Position numbers and translations under genes: made by a program. A stretch of 64,000 nt of DNA from Schistosoma mansoni. Its lineage: Eukaryota > Platyhelminthes > Trematoda > Strigeidida > Schistosomatidae. Numbering within the stretch: the first letter of the stretch is position 1; each line of letters opens with the position of its first letter. The stretch is from contig NC_031500.1 of assembly GCF_000237925.1 (NCBI RefSeq), positions 4,957,254 to 5,021,253 on the forward strand, read 5' to 3'. Below, one piece after another: positions 33,601-45,967 of this stretch. Below the pieces are notes generated by a model, which saw nothing but the letters and a program-made list of their open reading frames with translations, was not told the origin of the DNA and ran no database searches.

Positions 33601-36600
33601 GATGCTGCTTCCCGTGGCCTCGCTGGCGTAGGTATAGCATTAAGTCGTAGGGCATAACTAGCTCTTTTAGACTAGCTCCCAGTGGACAGTCGTCTATGCG
33701 CTGTCCGACTAAACGGATCAGTAAGGACTCGGAAAGATAGGGACACTCGTCGTTGCCTCTTTGTCGTCTCTGCCTACTCTCCCACTGACTGCAGCTCAGA
33801 CGATATAAAAGATGAGTTCTACAGGAAACTTTCTGACCTTCTCCGAAAAGCTAGGCGTTCTGATGTAGTAATAGTGGCTGGTGACCTTATTGCTCAAGTA
33901 GGTAAATTAAGTGAAAAGGGAAAGACACCTGGGTGGATCTTATGGTGTCATGGCTAAAAGAACAGATAATGGCGACCGTCTGTTGCAGCTATGCTCAGAT
34001 AACCGCTTATTTCTTGCAAATACTAACTTTAAGCATAAGGAAAAACATCCTTTGACATGGTGACCCCCGAATCCGTCCCAAAGTTTGACTCAACTAGATT
34101 ACATCGCTATCAGCTACCGATGAGGGGGCTCGATAGAAGACTGTCACTCATTCTGGAGCACATGTTTACATTCAGATCATGCTCTAATGCGAGCACGTAT
34201 CTGTCTGCGTCTTACTGGACGTAGGAAAGACACTGCAAGGAAACCTCTCAGGGTTTTACTTAACAATAAGCAAGCTAAGAATACATTTCAGGAACAACTA
34301 GAAAAACAGTTAGACAGACATGTAAGTTGTGCCCACCCCGAGGCAGCATGGAATGACATCCGTAAAGCTGTGGAAACAGCAGTAATATCCGCTGGTAAGG
34401 TAAACCATTAGGTTAGGGAGAAACAAGGGATCTCGGCAGCGTCTACCGCACTGATAGATGCTCGAAAACTCATCCCACCTGGCTCTGAACATAACGAAGA
34501 GCGGAGTCAGCTTATGCGCAGGCTAATGAGAAGCCTGCGCGATGATCGTGAACAGTGGTGGGTAGCGAAAGCAAAAGAGATGGAAAAGGCAGCGGCAATA
34601 GGTAACAACAGACAGCTATTCAGACTTGTTAAAGAAACCGGTATTAGGAACCCTACTATCAGCGAAACTATCTCAGATAAAGATGGACATATTCATTCTC
34701 AGTCCAGGAGATTGGATCGATGGGCAGAATACTTTAGGGATCAGTTCAACTGGCCTTCAGCCACACTTGAGTTACCCACGATCCCCTGTCGTCCTGAATG
34801 GCAAATTAATGTAAGTTCTCCAACTCTCTACGAGGTTGAAAAAGCTATAGAAAATCTGAAGTGAGGGAGAGCAGCACGCCCTGACAGGTTTAGTCCTGAG
34901 ATTTTTAAGGATGGCGGTCCAGTACTAGCAACGAGATTGACTGAGGTCTTAGGTAGAATCTGGGAACTGGACGTAATTCCATCTGACTGGTCCCAATCAC
35001 TGATTGTGCCAGTCTATAAGAAAGGACGAAAGTCCTCCTGTGACAATCACAGAGGAATCAGTTTGACTAATATAGTGTCTAAAATATTAGCTTCAATAAT
35101 ACTTGGACGCCTCACCAAAGCTCGTGACGAGCAGACTAGAGAAAACCAGGTTGGTTTTCGACCTGGACGTGGTTGTATAGACCAGATATTCACTCTACGT
35201 CAGGTCCTAGAACATAGACATACATTCAGACGTCCCACAATAGTAGTATTTCTTGACCTTAAGGCGGCATTTGACTCCGTTGGTCGTGAGGTTCTATGGC
35301 AGTGTTTGTCAGTAAAAGGAGTACCAAAGAAGTACATTAACCTCATAAAGGCTCTTTACTCGAACACAACTGGTCGAGTTGGAGCTTATGGCGAACTGTC
35401 ATCAGAAGTGGTTACCTCAAGTGGTGTTCGTCAGGGCTGTCCACTCTCCCCATTCTTGTTTAACTTTGTCGTTGACATGCTTTTAGAGATATCACTTTCA
35501 TCATCTCAATCTCCAGGAGTTGAACTTTTACCGGGAGATTCACTTGTTGACTTAGAATACGCCGACGACATAGTTTTATTTGGTGAAGACGCTGACAAAA
35601 TGCAGAGTCTTCTGACCACCATAAGCAACTATGCAGGCATGTTCGGGATGTGATTCTCTCCCTCGAAGTACAAAATATTACTTCAGGATTGGGTTGCATC
35701 GGCACCTGAACGAATGATAGGGAGTGAAGTAGTTGAGCGTGTTGACCGCTGCACATATCTTGGGAGTCTCATCAGCCCTTGTGATCTGGTGTGTGACGAA
35801 ATCTCAGCACGGATACAGAGGGCTCGTCTAGCTTTCGCCGACTTGCGTCATTTATGGCGTAGGCGAGATATCCGTCTAGCAACAGAAGAACGGGTTGACT
35901 GTGCAGCAGTTTGTTCCGTCCTACTTTATGGCAGCGAAACATGGCCGATAAGAGTAGAGGATATTCGTAGGCTACTAGTATTCTATCATAGGTGTCTTCG
36001 AATCATTTCTCATATATCCTGGGACAACCAGGTAAGTAATGTAGTTGTTAGGAAACGGGTGCTAGGTAAGGATGGCAAATCGATTGATGAAGTAGTGAAA
36101 CTTCATCAGTTGAGATGGCTGGGACATGTGTTACGTATGCCCAACCACCGACTGCACCGACGTGCAATGCTTTATGGTGTAGGAGTAGGTTGGAAGAAAG
36201 CTAGGGGCGGCCTGACCAAAACATAGCATAAATCCATGAAGTCGCCGACAAGTGGACTGGGCCATGTTGGTAGGTGTAGACTACCTGGTTGGGATTCGCG
36301 AGATAATAGCAACCGATGGTTAGAGACCTTGAATGACATGGCTCAAAATCGTTTGCAATGGCGAAGGTGCATCCACTCTTTGTGTTCTACCAAATTCTAG
36401 TCTTCTGAATTCTTCATGTCCGTATCCTTTTTCTCTTTCCAAATTTATTTCACCGTATTATACTCCTTCAATAACATCTTCAAACCCTTATCTTTCACAT
36501 AATACTTATACTCTTACTACTTCTACCAATATGGGATTTGAATCGACAACTTCATCTCTGTGCTAATGTGGTATGGCAACTCGAACTGATGTACGTACGT

Positions 36601-39600
36601 ACGAAGTTCTACGTTGTAACTGACTGACTGACTGGCTTGTCTCGCTAAGTCATATACAAGGGGAAAGATATGAATGGAGTAAATGATTTGTATCTGATAG
36701 AATAACACATGAAAGCCGTTCAGAAGATTGTAATTACTCGTTTAAACTCACATAATACCATCAAAAGACCCACTACTTTACACACTCATAATCCTTAATA
36801 CTCTTAGCAATAGTGTATTATTTCTTCAAGAGTCCAGGAAAATGTAATGGGAGACAAGTACAGAATGATGGACAGACGCTTGGTTGATTACATACATTTT
36901 ATATTCATCCATTTTAATTCACAAGAATGACATCACTTACAACTCCTTTCATAACTAATTCTGCTTCAGTATTACCATCAGGATAGACAACTCCAGGACA
37001 ATCGATTAAGAATATAGATTTCATTAGAGTAACATACTGCCATACTTTTGTTTCGCCAGCCAACGGGGCGACATTACACACCTTTTTATTTCTTAAAATA
37101 ATAAATGCAAAATAAAAGAAGAAAACAGTATTGATAAGCATTGTATCCTGATGATAGTCCATAGCTTAGAAGTTATACTTAGTAAATTAAGCAGTTGATA
37201 TAAATCGCCAGTTTAAGACGATGGCTGAATTAGTTTTTATCCACCAAATCTGTCTACAGGAGATATTATACTACACTTTGATCTTGTTTTCAACCAAAAT
37301 TTAAATCTAAAGTAATAGTCGATTCTCATTCATTTTTAATTGTAGGTTTATTTATTAAAAAGTAATTTCATCTTTATCATTTCGTACTAACACCATGTAT
37401 GTCAGTAACAGAGACAGGAATGATTAAAAGCTGGTTGGAGAAATTCCTTCATTGCAAATGAACTACTGCAATTTAATAAAATGAAAATGCCTACATGATT
37501 ATACACTTGTGATTAATTTCGTAGACACGATGAGGCGAATTACTGATGAGAAATCAAATTTAGGCGACACAGTACAAGAGTATATATATATATATTGTAA
37601 TAGTATATTGTTAAAAATGTACTTCTGAGAGCAAAAAGACAATATACAACATACCTAAGAGCATTAATGATGCTACTTTTTCCAACATTTGGATAACCAA
37701 TGATACCAACCGATATTTGTGGTCGTTCTTTACTATGAAGTGATGCCAATTGCCTTAAAAGACCCATGAGAGCAACTTTACCCAAAGGTTTAGTCATATC
37801 AGCGTGGAATATAAGTGTAGGATATTCTTCAGATAAGATGGCTTTCCATCGTTTCTATATGTAGTAAAATATATAACAGAAAATGATTGTCTGAAAAACA
37901 TATATAAATGTATATATTACTGTTGGCCAGAATAGAAAAACTTGAAACGAGTTAGGTAGATTGTCATTGATTTTAAAATCAATGGTTAGGTTAAAAGTTA
38001 TTTCTTTTCACGACACATTAAGATTCCTAGAATTACGGATCGAATAACGAAAAAGTATTTCATGATGAGCTCAATAAATATTGTTAGATGGTCCAAAAAG
38101 ACAATTATGACTAGTACGTTTAGCACGAAATCCCCAGTATATAGGCAGACGAATATTAAGTAACAGAGAAGGGAACCCACTCTACACTTCAAATTGATCG
38201 GCATGAAGAAATATTAACTAATAATAACATTAGGTTAGCTCTGAGTCCTAAGTCGAGTCCCCGAGGTAAGAGGCTTCGAACTACAAACTTTCATATGTCA
38301 GGAAGATAAAACCACACTGTGGACAATTCTTCCCAGAAGTTTTTGGTTATCAACTTTTGATATAATAACAAGTAACTTTTGGTACTTACTACAAGTATAA
38401 AAAGTATTAAGAAAAATTTAATTGAGCAGCAGTGACTAGTGGAATCCAGTTATGTTGGTTGTGAGGAAGTTATCCACAAGGTAACATTGAGAAATGTGGC
38501 AAGTTGACTGCAGTTTGACAGTAACCTATTGGATACTGGCTCAGTGGTCTAAAGGTTAAGCGCTTACTGTGAGACTTCGAGGTTCAGACTTTGGCGCCAC
38601 ATGGAACAGTAAGTGCGCACTGTTGGGTAGTCCCATACTAGGAAGAAACAACTGTCCATTGCTTCCTGGTATCATCTGTTTGTCTAATTATTCTCAGTTT
38701 ATGATGCAAAACTATGAAAGTGTTATTGTCTACATCCTGATGAATAATCAAGTTATTAACATAATATGACTAACAACAATGTCTTTACAGTCTTAAGTGT
38801 TAACCTTCTTGACCTGATGATACTCTGAACTTAAAGTTATAATCACAAAATGCTCTGTGACAGGATTACTTATTGACAGAATATTAGGACACCGGGATGG
38901 TTTGTCAGTCAAGATATACCTGCCAAAAGTTATGCAGTTATTGAGTTGGATGAAAAAATGTAAAAAAAATCTATAGAGCACTCAAAAGCAAACCCGATGA
39001 ATTTAATTTATAAACTGTATTGTATTTATTGCTACAGCCATCATTTAAGTGTAGTAATTTGATGAATTTAGTCAATTGTTTTCAAGTATACTACAAGTGA
39101 GTCATAATGGAAATTAATAGTTAAAAACTAAATGAATTTTCAATTAGATATAAACAGTTTAGGATAGATTTTTTCCTTAACCTAGGAGTAACATGTAATA
39201 CATCCTAGTTTTGAAAAAAGGATGACCGTAAAGTAATTAATTAGCCAATATTAGCATAATCTTTCAGAGTTCTATGGGATTGTTATTAACCGGAAGTAGA
39301 CAATAATGAATGGGGTGAGCAACTTTATTTTCAATAAAAGGGAAATATAGAGGTATTAGTGTAGATAAACTTCGTTTATTTGCTTCCCAAGATTTGGATT
39401 GTGAATCGTTTCTTGATCTTAAGTAGTAACCGTTTACCCGAATAACTGGGTAGAATTTAAGTATTTTTTTTGGGGGGGATTTGTTGAGATACGTCTGTGA
39501 TAACGTTAACTCGTAACGATTCAAACGTTTAGACTAATAAATCATCAGATGTATACTTGATGCTTTTAACTATATAGATTTTAATAAAAACTATCCTAGA

Positions 39601-42600
39601 ATAAAGTAACTGAACAACTATAGGACACATAATCTGAAAAATCTGATGTTTATTCGGCATTTTATCCCTCCTATGCAACAAATCAAAAAAATTAATTTAA
39701 TGACGCTTTATTGCCACGACGCACTAATAAAAATGACATTATTTCAGTGATAATAAGTTCTAAGCTGACCCATAATTCAATTTTTCAGTTTGACCCAAGT
39801 ATAGAAAAAAATTGCCAATATCTAAGTATTTGAGTCAAATGTAGTAATTGTTGTCAGAGTACCGAGTCACAATTTTGCCAACAAAGTATTATTATCAAAT
39901 ATAATGACAGAAATTCAATTCACTGAACAAACGGAATACAGAACACGTTATGAAATATATAAACAGCGACCAGAAGTATGTGACAAAATTCAAGAGACAC
40001 ATATCAGTACATACCCTTCTAGTTTTTTACGATGCAAAGTTTGACTTCATATATTATATCCATACTACCATTACCTATGATCAAAAATCTAGTACACGAG
40101 CTGTCCCATGAATCAAAACAACTTTCAAGATTATGTTTATTTTTAGATATTTTATTAATTTTATAAAGCAAAATCAACAACATTGTAGTGATACTAACCG
40201 CCTAATGATTAGGTACACTTTGAGGGGCTAATTTATTATTTTGTAGTAAGACATCAATTGTATAGTTCAAGATGAAAATTCATTTAGGTACAACTGGATG
40301 GTTTTACTAAAACGCGTTATCAGAAGAATTACAATAGCATGATTTTTAATAAAGGAGTAAAAATAGGAAAAGAATACATGCAACCTACTGTTATCCATAC
40401 AGGGACTAAATCCACTTTGTTGATGATAAAAATGAAATGTTTATGTGGTTTTTCAGTTTTTAAGTACTTCTCAATATAAGGAGATCGTGTGCCCATTGGA
40501 TCGCGCGCATCCAAAATGTACAGCACAACATCTGAAGAGTCTAAAACCTAGAAGAAATAAACATTTGAACAGTAAAAAATAGTTTAAAACGCCACACAGA
40601 AAATACACAAAGAGTTGGTATATTTTTTAATGTATAATGATATAATAATGCCAGATGAAGCTCATGGAGCGGTGGTCTATTGGTTAAAGCATTTAACCAT
40701 CAGCCATTACGTTTCCCGTCTGAACCCTTCTCCATCTACTTAAGTTTAGGCATCCGGGTAGTAGTATCATTAGCTCTCATACCCAAGTACCTGGTGGAAG
40801 AGTTAAATTATTTATTTATTGTTAGATAGAGTTCTGGAATGGTTGATTTATTATTATTTGAACAGGTAACATTGGTACAAAGCGGAAGCCAAATAGACAT
40901 GCGCAACACAAATAGTTACCATTTATTTTGTGTGTGGGCTGGGATACTGATTAGGTGCCCAGACCGAAAGGGGGTTTTCTTAGGTGGTCATTCCCCGAAC
41001 CTTTGACCTAGAGGTCTATTTCGCAAGACAGCGGAGCAACGATAGGAAATGAGATCCCATGACAGCCGGTGGTCAAAAATAGGTTTACACGCCATTTGTC
41101 CCTCCAGGATCCTGGAGCCCAGTGCACCATTGGTTTGGATTCGGGGTTTTCCAACCCCCTTGAATGAATTATTAGTATCCACCGACTCAGTTTAAGCTCC
41201 GGTTATCCGCTTTCCGTTCTCTCAATTTCGTGAAAACATCCCTGCCGCGAGAAGACAGTGAGTAGGACTTCCCTGGCAGTGTTTGTATACGCGTGACCAT
41301 GTGAGAGCATTTCGAGAAGAAGAGCTGACTCTTTCCACTCTCGGCCATACCAGGGCATTTGACACAAGAAATTAGTGATAACAACTTAGCTTTAACTTCA
41401 TATATAGCTGAAGCAATAAGTCTCGAGCTTGGAAGTGCATATAAAAGTTAGTGATGAGTTGGTCTGATTCATGTTGATTCTAACTGACTAATTTGGTAAG
41501 TTTAAAAGGTTTCGAACTGAATTTCAAGTAGTCTATTGCTTGAAACACTTTAATTTAACAAACCACCGGGTAAGTTAATTACACACTATACTACTTTAAT
41601 ATTTAAGAACTACCCTGAAAATATAAAAAAATATCCGTATTTAAGGATAACGACTTAGCATTTCCCCTCGTTAAACTGGGGACATATCTCCGAGAACAGA
41701 GAATAACTTACTGACTACACAAAGATCGTTCTTGTTTATAGTAAAGCTAGTATTGTAGTGTAACTATCCAGTATAGGTCAGAATCTAAGAATATGCTGTG
41801 TACGTAGTCTACGATAAATTATGTCAGTGAATGGAATTTTAATTGTGTTGAGATTTTATCAAGTGTACAGCGAAATATTGATAGTATGATAAAGTAGCAC
41901 AAAAGGATGGGGACTGTATTGTGATTGCTTTTCTATGAATGATTAGAAAGAACAGATAACACCACTTAAAAATACCACAGAAAGACACAATTAACAAGGA
42001 GAACAGAAAACAGTATGATTATACGCAATGCTGAAACAATGATATGAAGAACAAAAAAGCGTAGCACAATATGAATTTTAGTTAAAATAATTATTGCTGT
42101 GAATGATTTTGAGTTATATTAGGAAAGTTTGAAAAAATTAATTAGTTGATGAGAAGACTGAGACTTGATTTGGGGCGTACAAGTAAAGACAAGTATCCTT
42201 ATTTAAACTTGTTTGACTAAACACAATTTATAGCTAAAAGTTTCACGTGATGTAGATTAAAATTATTCACATCAACACTGATGAACTCATTCATTACATT
42301 TTATTAAGTCCTGCATCTAGCTAATAATTAACTAACAGTCAAAACGTTTTTGGATGCGGGCTACTCTTTCAATGTGAGGACTGATGATACTATTCAGTTG
42401 TACAAACGGAGTGAGGCTCGAACCCGAGCCTTAGAGGCCGAAAGTCAGACACCTGAACTGTCAAGTCGTTTCGTAATACTCCATTATTTTCGTTCTTAGG
42501 TTTTGTCTATTTCTTTCGACAATTTTAGAGGAATTTTATGGGGTGTTTTACTACGAGCGACCACAATTATCATTAGCCTGTATCGACGCAGGTAAATTAA

Positions 42601-45600
42601 ACTGATACATGTTTTTATCACGTTATGCACATCTGTTATTAAGTATTTTGCTTTGGATTAGTTAGTAATTAAGCATGAGAACCACCCGACGTATGTTCTT
42701 AAAATATAAGTAATCTCTCCTTTGAAACTTAATCCCATACAAAAAATGACCATTCGATCGTTTGCAACATGTGGTAAATTTTTTAGTCATCGAAATATTC
42801 ATTGATTGTGGGAGAAGTGAGAGTAAAGTTTGAATGGAGTAGAATTATGTAGAAAGTCTTATAACAACCGGAACAAGATGATATTGGTTGAAGAAGGTAA
42901 TAATGTCTCATTTCCTGTACACAAGTACACTTCAGTTTACTAACTCATCAATAAGAAATCGTTTTCTTGTTACTTTAGCTCATATGGCCAATCTTTCCGA
43001 CTCAGTGGTCTTGAGTGCTGTTAGAAGTATGAGGGCGGTTATCACTTTCCGGTTGCCCACACCATGGAAGGGTCCTTCTGAAGGTACCTGAAAAGGAAAT
43101 TGGGTTATGGGTTGTCCCATTGACTTGAAGGCGTGACTGCAGTACCCAAGGGAAAACTGCTTAAGGTCGGTCACACACAACCGTTTTGTGGATGATGTTC
43201 GTGTAAGCTCCGTACTTGTTGGGACCTTACCTCTGGAGAAGGATATCCGTGGGATAAGGAGAGATGTGCACTTTTAGGGCCGACCTTTTCTCACCCCACC
43301 TTCCTTTGTGGGAAGGCAGCATAGCTGTTATGCTGGTGTAAAACAAACATTAGCAGCACAGATAAGATGTTTCTGTTCATTCCAAGACATTGATACTGTT
43401 AGTACTGTTTCTTACTAATGTTTAGAATTGTGTTAGATTGTATTAACGTACTAATAGGTCTTATTACACACTATAAGTAGTGATGCTTTAAAATCATGAA
43501 ATAAACTAAGCTAGCTGTATTGTCACAAAAAATATAAATCCAAGGTTAATGAGGCTTTGAAACAAACTAAGAAGTTGAGTGTTGTATGGTAGTTAATTGC
43601 CTTAGAAACTTGCCTTAAATAACTCATTCCATAGTCTCTTCGATCGGCCAGCTTTGAAGTGAGGATCCTGTGTTAATTCTCGAACACCATCATCGCATCG
43701 AATCATATGTTTATCGTCCGTCGAGCTATACAAATACTGATTTGATTCAGCGTTTCGTACAAGTGACTAAAGAACACGAAAATAATAAGTGTTAGTAGTT
43801 TGAAATGTGAACCATTGAAGGGGTGAAACATGATTTGACGAAAATTACATGAATACAATCAAGTCCGTCGATAATGTGGTCACGAACGACACAAAGTAAA
43901 TCAAAAAATTATTTGCTTTCTACTGTTACCGGGAGATTACATGATATTCTGATAGAGATAGTTACATTAAATGATAGCGCTAACAACCATAACATAATTA
44001 GCATCTTTGAAACTTTGTGAAAAGCCAACATCAGGTACTTCTTACAATAATCTTATCTGTTATTCCGTAAACAAGTAGCAAAATGTCTTCTCAACAAAAG
44101 ATAACACAAAACTTTAAGTTTTTAATAACTTCTGAAGATCATTTGTACTGACTGAAACAAACTTAGTAATTGATGCACAGGCCAGACACATGTGATAAAG
44201 TTAAGTCACACAGTACTTATCCAGTGTTGCTGCAAAATTCAAAGAATCAAGGTGTGAAGTTATTTTTATCAACTGAACGTATTTAACAAATAAAAAGCAA
44301 CGAGGTAGCTTTATGTATTAATAACAACCTTGATTTATTTACATACAAAATTCGCAGTGCCACGAAGCATCAAAAACATTATATAAGATATGACAAACAT
44401 TTAAAGCAATGGTAAAGCTGAGACAGTAGCACACATTATCTAACGGCAGCACTAATTACATCTAGTTGCCAATGTGTTTCGCACTACAATCAGCAATGAC
44501 TGACGGGGGACTAAGTTATGTCTTTAATTTGAGGGGGCCAGACTTCACCAGCGTACAGAGAATTTATGCCTGAGAGGCTGTGACGACGTCGAATTAATTC
44601 ATTTTACACGAGCTGCTACCACTATTGCCACTACGATGCCGATACCAATAAAAACTACGTAATTAAGACCTTTCAGTACATCCCCCAATAATTGGAATCT
44701 CAAGTCCTGGAAACCGAAGACGCTAATTGTTAACTAAATGAGTTCGATTGTGATCACAACATACGGTCCCAGCCACTTTTATCAGACAATGGTCTAGGAG
44801 ATTATTTCAGTCGGTTAGTCAGTCACAACGTAGGACTTCGTACATACATACATCAGTTTGAGTTGCCATACCACATCAGCACAGAGATGCAGATGTCGAT
44901 TCAAATTTCAGTGGTAGAAGTAGTAAGAGTATAAGCATTAATGTGAAAGACTAGGGTTTGAAGATGATATTCAAGGAATATAATCCAGTGAAATAAATTT
45001 GGAAAGACAAGAAAGAAAGGAACATGAAGAATCTGTGGCATGTGGCTACTAAATTATCTGATAAGACTACAGAAGTTATATTTAGTTAAGGGACATTTAC
45101 TACTTCTCGGAAGATCTATCACAAAAGTAAGACAGCTTGATTCAGAAAATAAACAAACGAAAGACACATAAATAATTTACCGATAGATCATCAAACTCCA
45201 ACGAAGGTCTTTTGCGCTGTGCTTTACCCCCAAATACATAGGAGTAGCTCTGTGATGTTAAGAGAGCACTTTTCGTTTTCTATAACATGATATAACCCAA
45301 GTAAACTAATACCGTCTTTTTCTCATCTAAAAGTGATATAGGCAAGCGAGTTTGACGTAAAATGATTTCGTAAGGATTTCGAATCTTCATTGCTTCTTTG
45401 AAACTTTGTAACGTATCTTGACTTATAACACGTGTATTGCCTAAATATGCTTATTACTTGCAAGAGCTAACCTACCAAACCATCGTCTATTAGGCTCAAC
45501 CCGTGCAACTGTACCGGAAGGTAGAGTTGATTGAAAAGGTGCAGGGCGAACTATTTTTCCATTTTTGTTTCTACGACAACATCGTATAACTGAGCTATAC

Positions 45601-45784
45601 AAACCTTTTTGCCTTGAAATTACGGTACATATTAAGTCGCTTGATGGTAGCCTTAGTTCGCATTGTACTTCCCTTGGGCTGTTTTTCTCGATCTACACAA
45701 ATAACGCATTTTATTTTGCACATTACCTGGGTTAAGTGAGTGTTTTGCATGACTAATAGCGTTCTTAAATTTGCATTTGACCAT
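27640..45784 (-). CDS. GNL2: Nucleolar GTP-binding protein 2 (GNL2/NGP1), complete, 13 exons
   Basis: Circularly permuted GTPase needed for nucleolar 60S pre-ribosome maturation. Exons (minus): 45784-45727, 45692-45605, 45570-45476, 45440-45313, 45279-45181, 43766-43614, 40547-40389, 37854-37655, 37091-36941, 31224-30943, 29723-29574, 28558-28460 and 27915-27640. They total 1938 nt, 645 residues, one frame (human protein 731). The N-terminal NGP1 domain includes TIKRLNMYR and [15 protein letters not shown]. The GTPase motifs come in permuted order: DARDPMGTR (about 220), NKVD (250-253, G4), GYPNVGKSS (313-321, G1) and DCPGVV (357-362, G3). The C-terminus is basic ([16 protein letters not shown]). 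Introns 1-4 are 34, 34, 35 and 33 nt. Intron 6 has a GC donor (aag|gcaagt), forced because [12 protein letters not shown] matches the family exactly. Later introns (0.5-5.7 kb) contain LINE, SINE-like and LTR-like insertions. All joins were inferred by eye. Confidence 0.93.
31705..31904. other. Assembly gap (200 N) in GNL2 intron 9
   Basis: Exactly 200 N inside the 5.7-kb intron between the exons at 36941 and 31224. No coding sequence is expected in it, because the flanking exons join in phase and match the family without missing residues. Confidence 0.99.
32115..32523 (-). repeat. Solo-LTR-like repeat, copy 2 (GNL2 intron 9)
   Basis: Reverse complement of the repeat at 20144-20545. It shares blocks such as ccacatttggccaaatcttg, gatgtggtc(a/t)gtttgattggt and the tatataaact TATA-like box, and ends GTTATAACA. 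No gag or pol adjoins it. Fossil of an LTR retrotransposon; the two copies are clearly diverged, so not recent. Confidence 0.45.
32690..36640 (+). mobile_element. Near full-length, broken RTE-clade LINE (GNL2 intron 9)
   Basis: Inserted antisense to GNL2. It has a 5' region 32690-33030 with cttgacgtggtggttgggct, and a single ORF in pieces. The endonuclease start [20 protein letters not shown], with VCCVSETRI, lies at 33397-33530. The reverse transcriptase has [38 protein letters not shown] and EYADDIVLF (34937-35653). The RTE C-terminal domain has [18 protein letters not shown] and [11 protein letters not shown] (35714-36226). In-frame stops end the pieces near 33655, 33955, 34409, 34862, 35651 and 36224, and a frameshift lies between about 33957 and 34187. 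Several stops are at CpG-type or C-to-T positions. The 3' end near 36600-36640 has gtacgtacgta and ctgactgactga short repeats. Confidence 0.85.
33382..36226 (+). pseudogene. RTE LINE ORF (endonuclease plus reverse transcriptase), interrupted
   Basis: Combined coding trace of the RTE element described for 32690-36640. Reading uses frame 1 up to about 33957 and frame 2 from about 34187. The catalytic YADD is retained (35567-35580 region). The SDH-type endonuclease end near 34175 (HSDHALM in frame, tcagatcatgctctaatg) is also retained. At least five premature stops plus one shift mean no full protein can be made. Confidence 0.8.
38520..38650 (+). repeat. tRNA-like SINE fragment (GNL2 intron 7)
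   Basis: Contains a box A-like tggctcagtggtctaaaggt and, about 30 nt on, a box B-like gaggttcagactttgg. The spacing fits a tRNA-derived Pol III promoter. No tRNA cloverleaf with a good acceptor stem could be drawn, so it is called a SINE-like relic rather than a tRNA gene. Confidence 0.35.
40655..40790 (+). repeat. Possible tRNA-like SINE fragment (GNL2 intron 7-6 region)
   Basis: gagcggtggtctattggtta resembles a tRNA box A (compare tggctcagtggtctaaaggt at 38537). The box B part (cccgtctgaacccttctcc) is weak. It lies between the GNL2 exon at 40547 and a family A repeat. Tentative. Confidence 0.25.
40795..41375 (-). repeat. Short retroposon family A, copy in GNL2 intron 6
   Basis: The reverse complement contains the gctctcacatggtca, gaacggaaagcgga, gtgcactgggctccaggat and ttgtaccaatgttacc blocks of family A, with the tail toward 40800. 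It is diverged from the 1-500 copy. Non-coding. Confidence 0.5.
42395..42500 (-). repeat. tRNA-derived SINE-like fragment (GNL2 intron 6)
   Basis: The reverse complement contains ggctcgggttcgagcctc, a near-perfect tRNA box B (GGTTCGANNC). It is preceded by gtgtctgactttcggcctct, similar to an anticodon arm. The box A half is decayed. It is read as a tRNA-derived SINE rather than a functional tRNA. Confidence 0.4.
42985..43345 (-). repeat. RTE LINE 5'-region fragment (GNL2 intron 6)
   Basis: The reverse complement matches the RTE 5' region, about 32915-33240. Matching features are the cccacaccatggaagggt, cgtgggataaggagag and aggccgacctttt-type blocks. It is the same sub-region present at 503-975, and it lacks any enzyme-coding sequence. 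Confidence 0.55.
44830..45060 (-). repeat. RTE LINE 3'-end fragment (GNL2 intron 5)
   Basis: The reverse complement matches 36400-36640: aatttatttcactg, cttatactcttactacttct, tatggcaactcaaactgatg and the gtatgtacgaag ... gactgactaac end. It is a 5'-truncated RTE copy, about 230 bp, sitting between the micro-intron cluster and exon 6 of GNL2. Confidence 0.6.
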
Positions 45785-45967
45785 CTGCTTGATGTAGTCG
45801 ACGTAACGCGATATTTTATAAAACCCAGATCTCAATTACAAACTATTCGTGAGAAAACCTGCATATAGTGATCATTTATTATAGATATTTTCTATCATTC
45901 AATCATATTTGTATATGCACGGTTTTATTATTATCTATAACCAGTCCATATGTACTAGATATTATTA
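45785..45967 (-). promoter_or_regulatory. PLAC8-GNL2 intercistronic region
   Basis: Only 183 bp separate the PLAC8 stop from the GNL2 ATG on the same strand. Read on the minus strand it contains an AATAAA (45880-45875). A possible 3' splice or trans-splice acceptor, tatatgcag, follows, ending at 45859. A second AG sits directly before the GNL2 ATG (caagcag|ATG). This fits either very close independent genes or a two-gene transcription unit resolved by spliced-leader trans-splicing, a mechanism known in schistosomes. Not demonstrated. Confidence 0.35.

Noticed and set aside
42395-42500. Functional tRNA gene on the minus strand
   Set aside because: Box B is excellent, but box A and the acceptor stem cannot be formed. 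Better explained as a tRNA-derived SINE relic.
45653-45835. 60-residue open frame read straight through GNL2 introns
   Set aside because: It reads across the 34-nt intron. Removing the intron restores the GNL2 homology (DREKQPKGS ... TIKRLNMYR), so the straight frame is an artefact.
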